Position numbers and translations under genes: made by a program. Shown here piece after piece: positions 20,105-20,123 of a stretch of DNA of 20,123 bases. Numbering within the stretch: position 1 is the stretch's first letter; the number at the start of each line of letters is the position of its first letter. Origin of the DNA: Pseudomonadota bacterium (GTDB lineage: Bacteria > Bdellovibrionota_C > UBA2361 > OMII01); assembly GCA_027486155.1 (NCBI GenBank), contig JAIXPR010000311.1, positions 1 to 20,123 of the forward strand. The letters are read 5' to 3'. The notes under the pieces are model-generated. The model was not told the DNA's origin, did not search any database, and was given only the letters and a program-made list of their open reading frames with translations.

Positions 20105-20123
20105 CTCTGCCATAAATCCCGCA

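Noticed and set aside
19742..20113. Minus-strand frame opposite the last gene
   Set aside because: The plus-strand product has the conserved FSFEWVCEQL pattern and a ribosome site; the antisense frame has neither.
1..20123. Mobile element, prophage, CRISPR array or defence system
   Set aside because: No integrase, transposase, repeat array, terminal inverted repeats or toxin-antitoxin pair is visible; gene content is housekeeping and envelope.

Overview
The window reads as ordinary chromosomal DNA of a Gram-negative bacterium with a moderately high GC content. It encodes a Braun-type outer-membrane lipoprotein, several proteins with signal peptides, a methylmalonyl-CoA epimerase, a CheY-like regulator of the proteobacterial type and a DUF6178 protein, a family I associate mainly with Deltaproteobacteria. 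I infer a deltaproteobacteria-like lineage but cannot name the organism. No rRNA, tRNA, CRISPR array, insertion sequence, integrase or phage module is visible.

Layout, left to right: the 3' end of a cysteine-rich zinc-binding protein (2-226); a 314-base gap; a family 2 glycosyltransferase (541-1311); a secreted subtilisin-like protease with a Thr/Pro linker and C-terminal beta domain (1567-3447), closed by a strong intrinsic terminator; a convergent hibernation-factor gene (hpf, minus strand); a membrane-anchored BON protein; RNase HI. Then comes an envelope block: a Braun-type lipoprotein directly abutting an L,D-transpeptidase (5379-6575), an unrecognised exported protein, a 291-base gap holding a nested inverted repeat (7297-7385), and a SIMPL-domain protein. 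A minus-strand 593-residue GT-C-like membrane glycosyltransferase and a plus-strand GT2 diverge from a 50-base gap. Plus-strand housekeeping follows: mce, a six-cysteine exported protein, purE-purK and a YceI-like protein. A minus-strand YdcZ/DUF606 membrane protein and plus-strand Sua5 diverge next.

The right end is mostly minus strand: a six-cysteine exported protein, infC, a DUF6178 protein overlapping infC by ATGA, an RmlC-like epimerase and a CheY-like response regulator. A small conserved plus-strand protein of unknown function ends the window (19680-20030).

Functional links supported by the sequence: lipoprotein plus L,D-transpeptidase (outer-membrane anchoring to peptidoglycan), purE plus purK (the two-step AIR to CAIR route), and infC plus DUF6178 (translational coupling). 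The points most worth a second look are the nested palindrome at 7297-7385, the infC start region (in-frame AUU and UUG candidates plus a five-codon mini-ORF), the lipoprotein/transpeptidase pair, and possible leaderless starts at purE and the YceI gene. I found no strong evidence for an entirely new multi-gene system.
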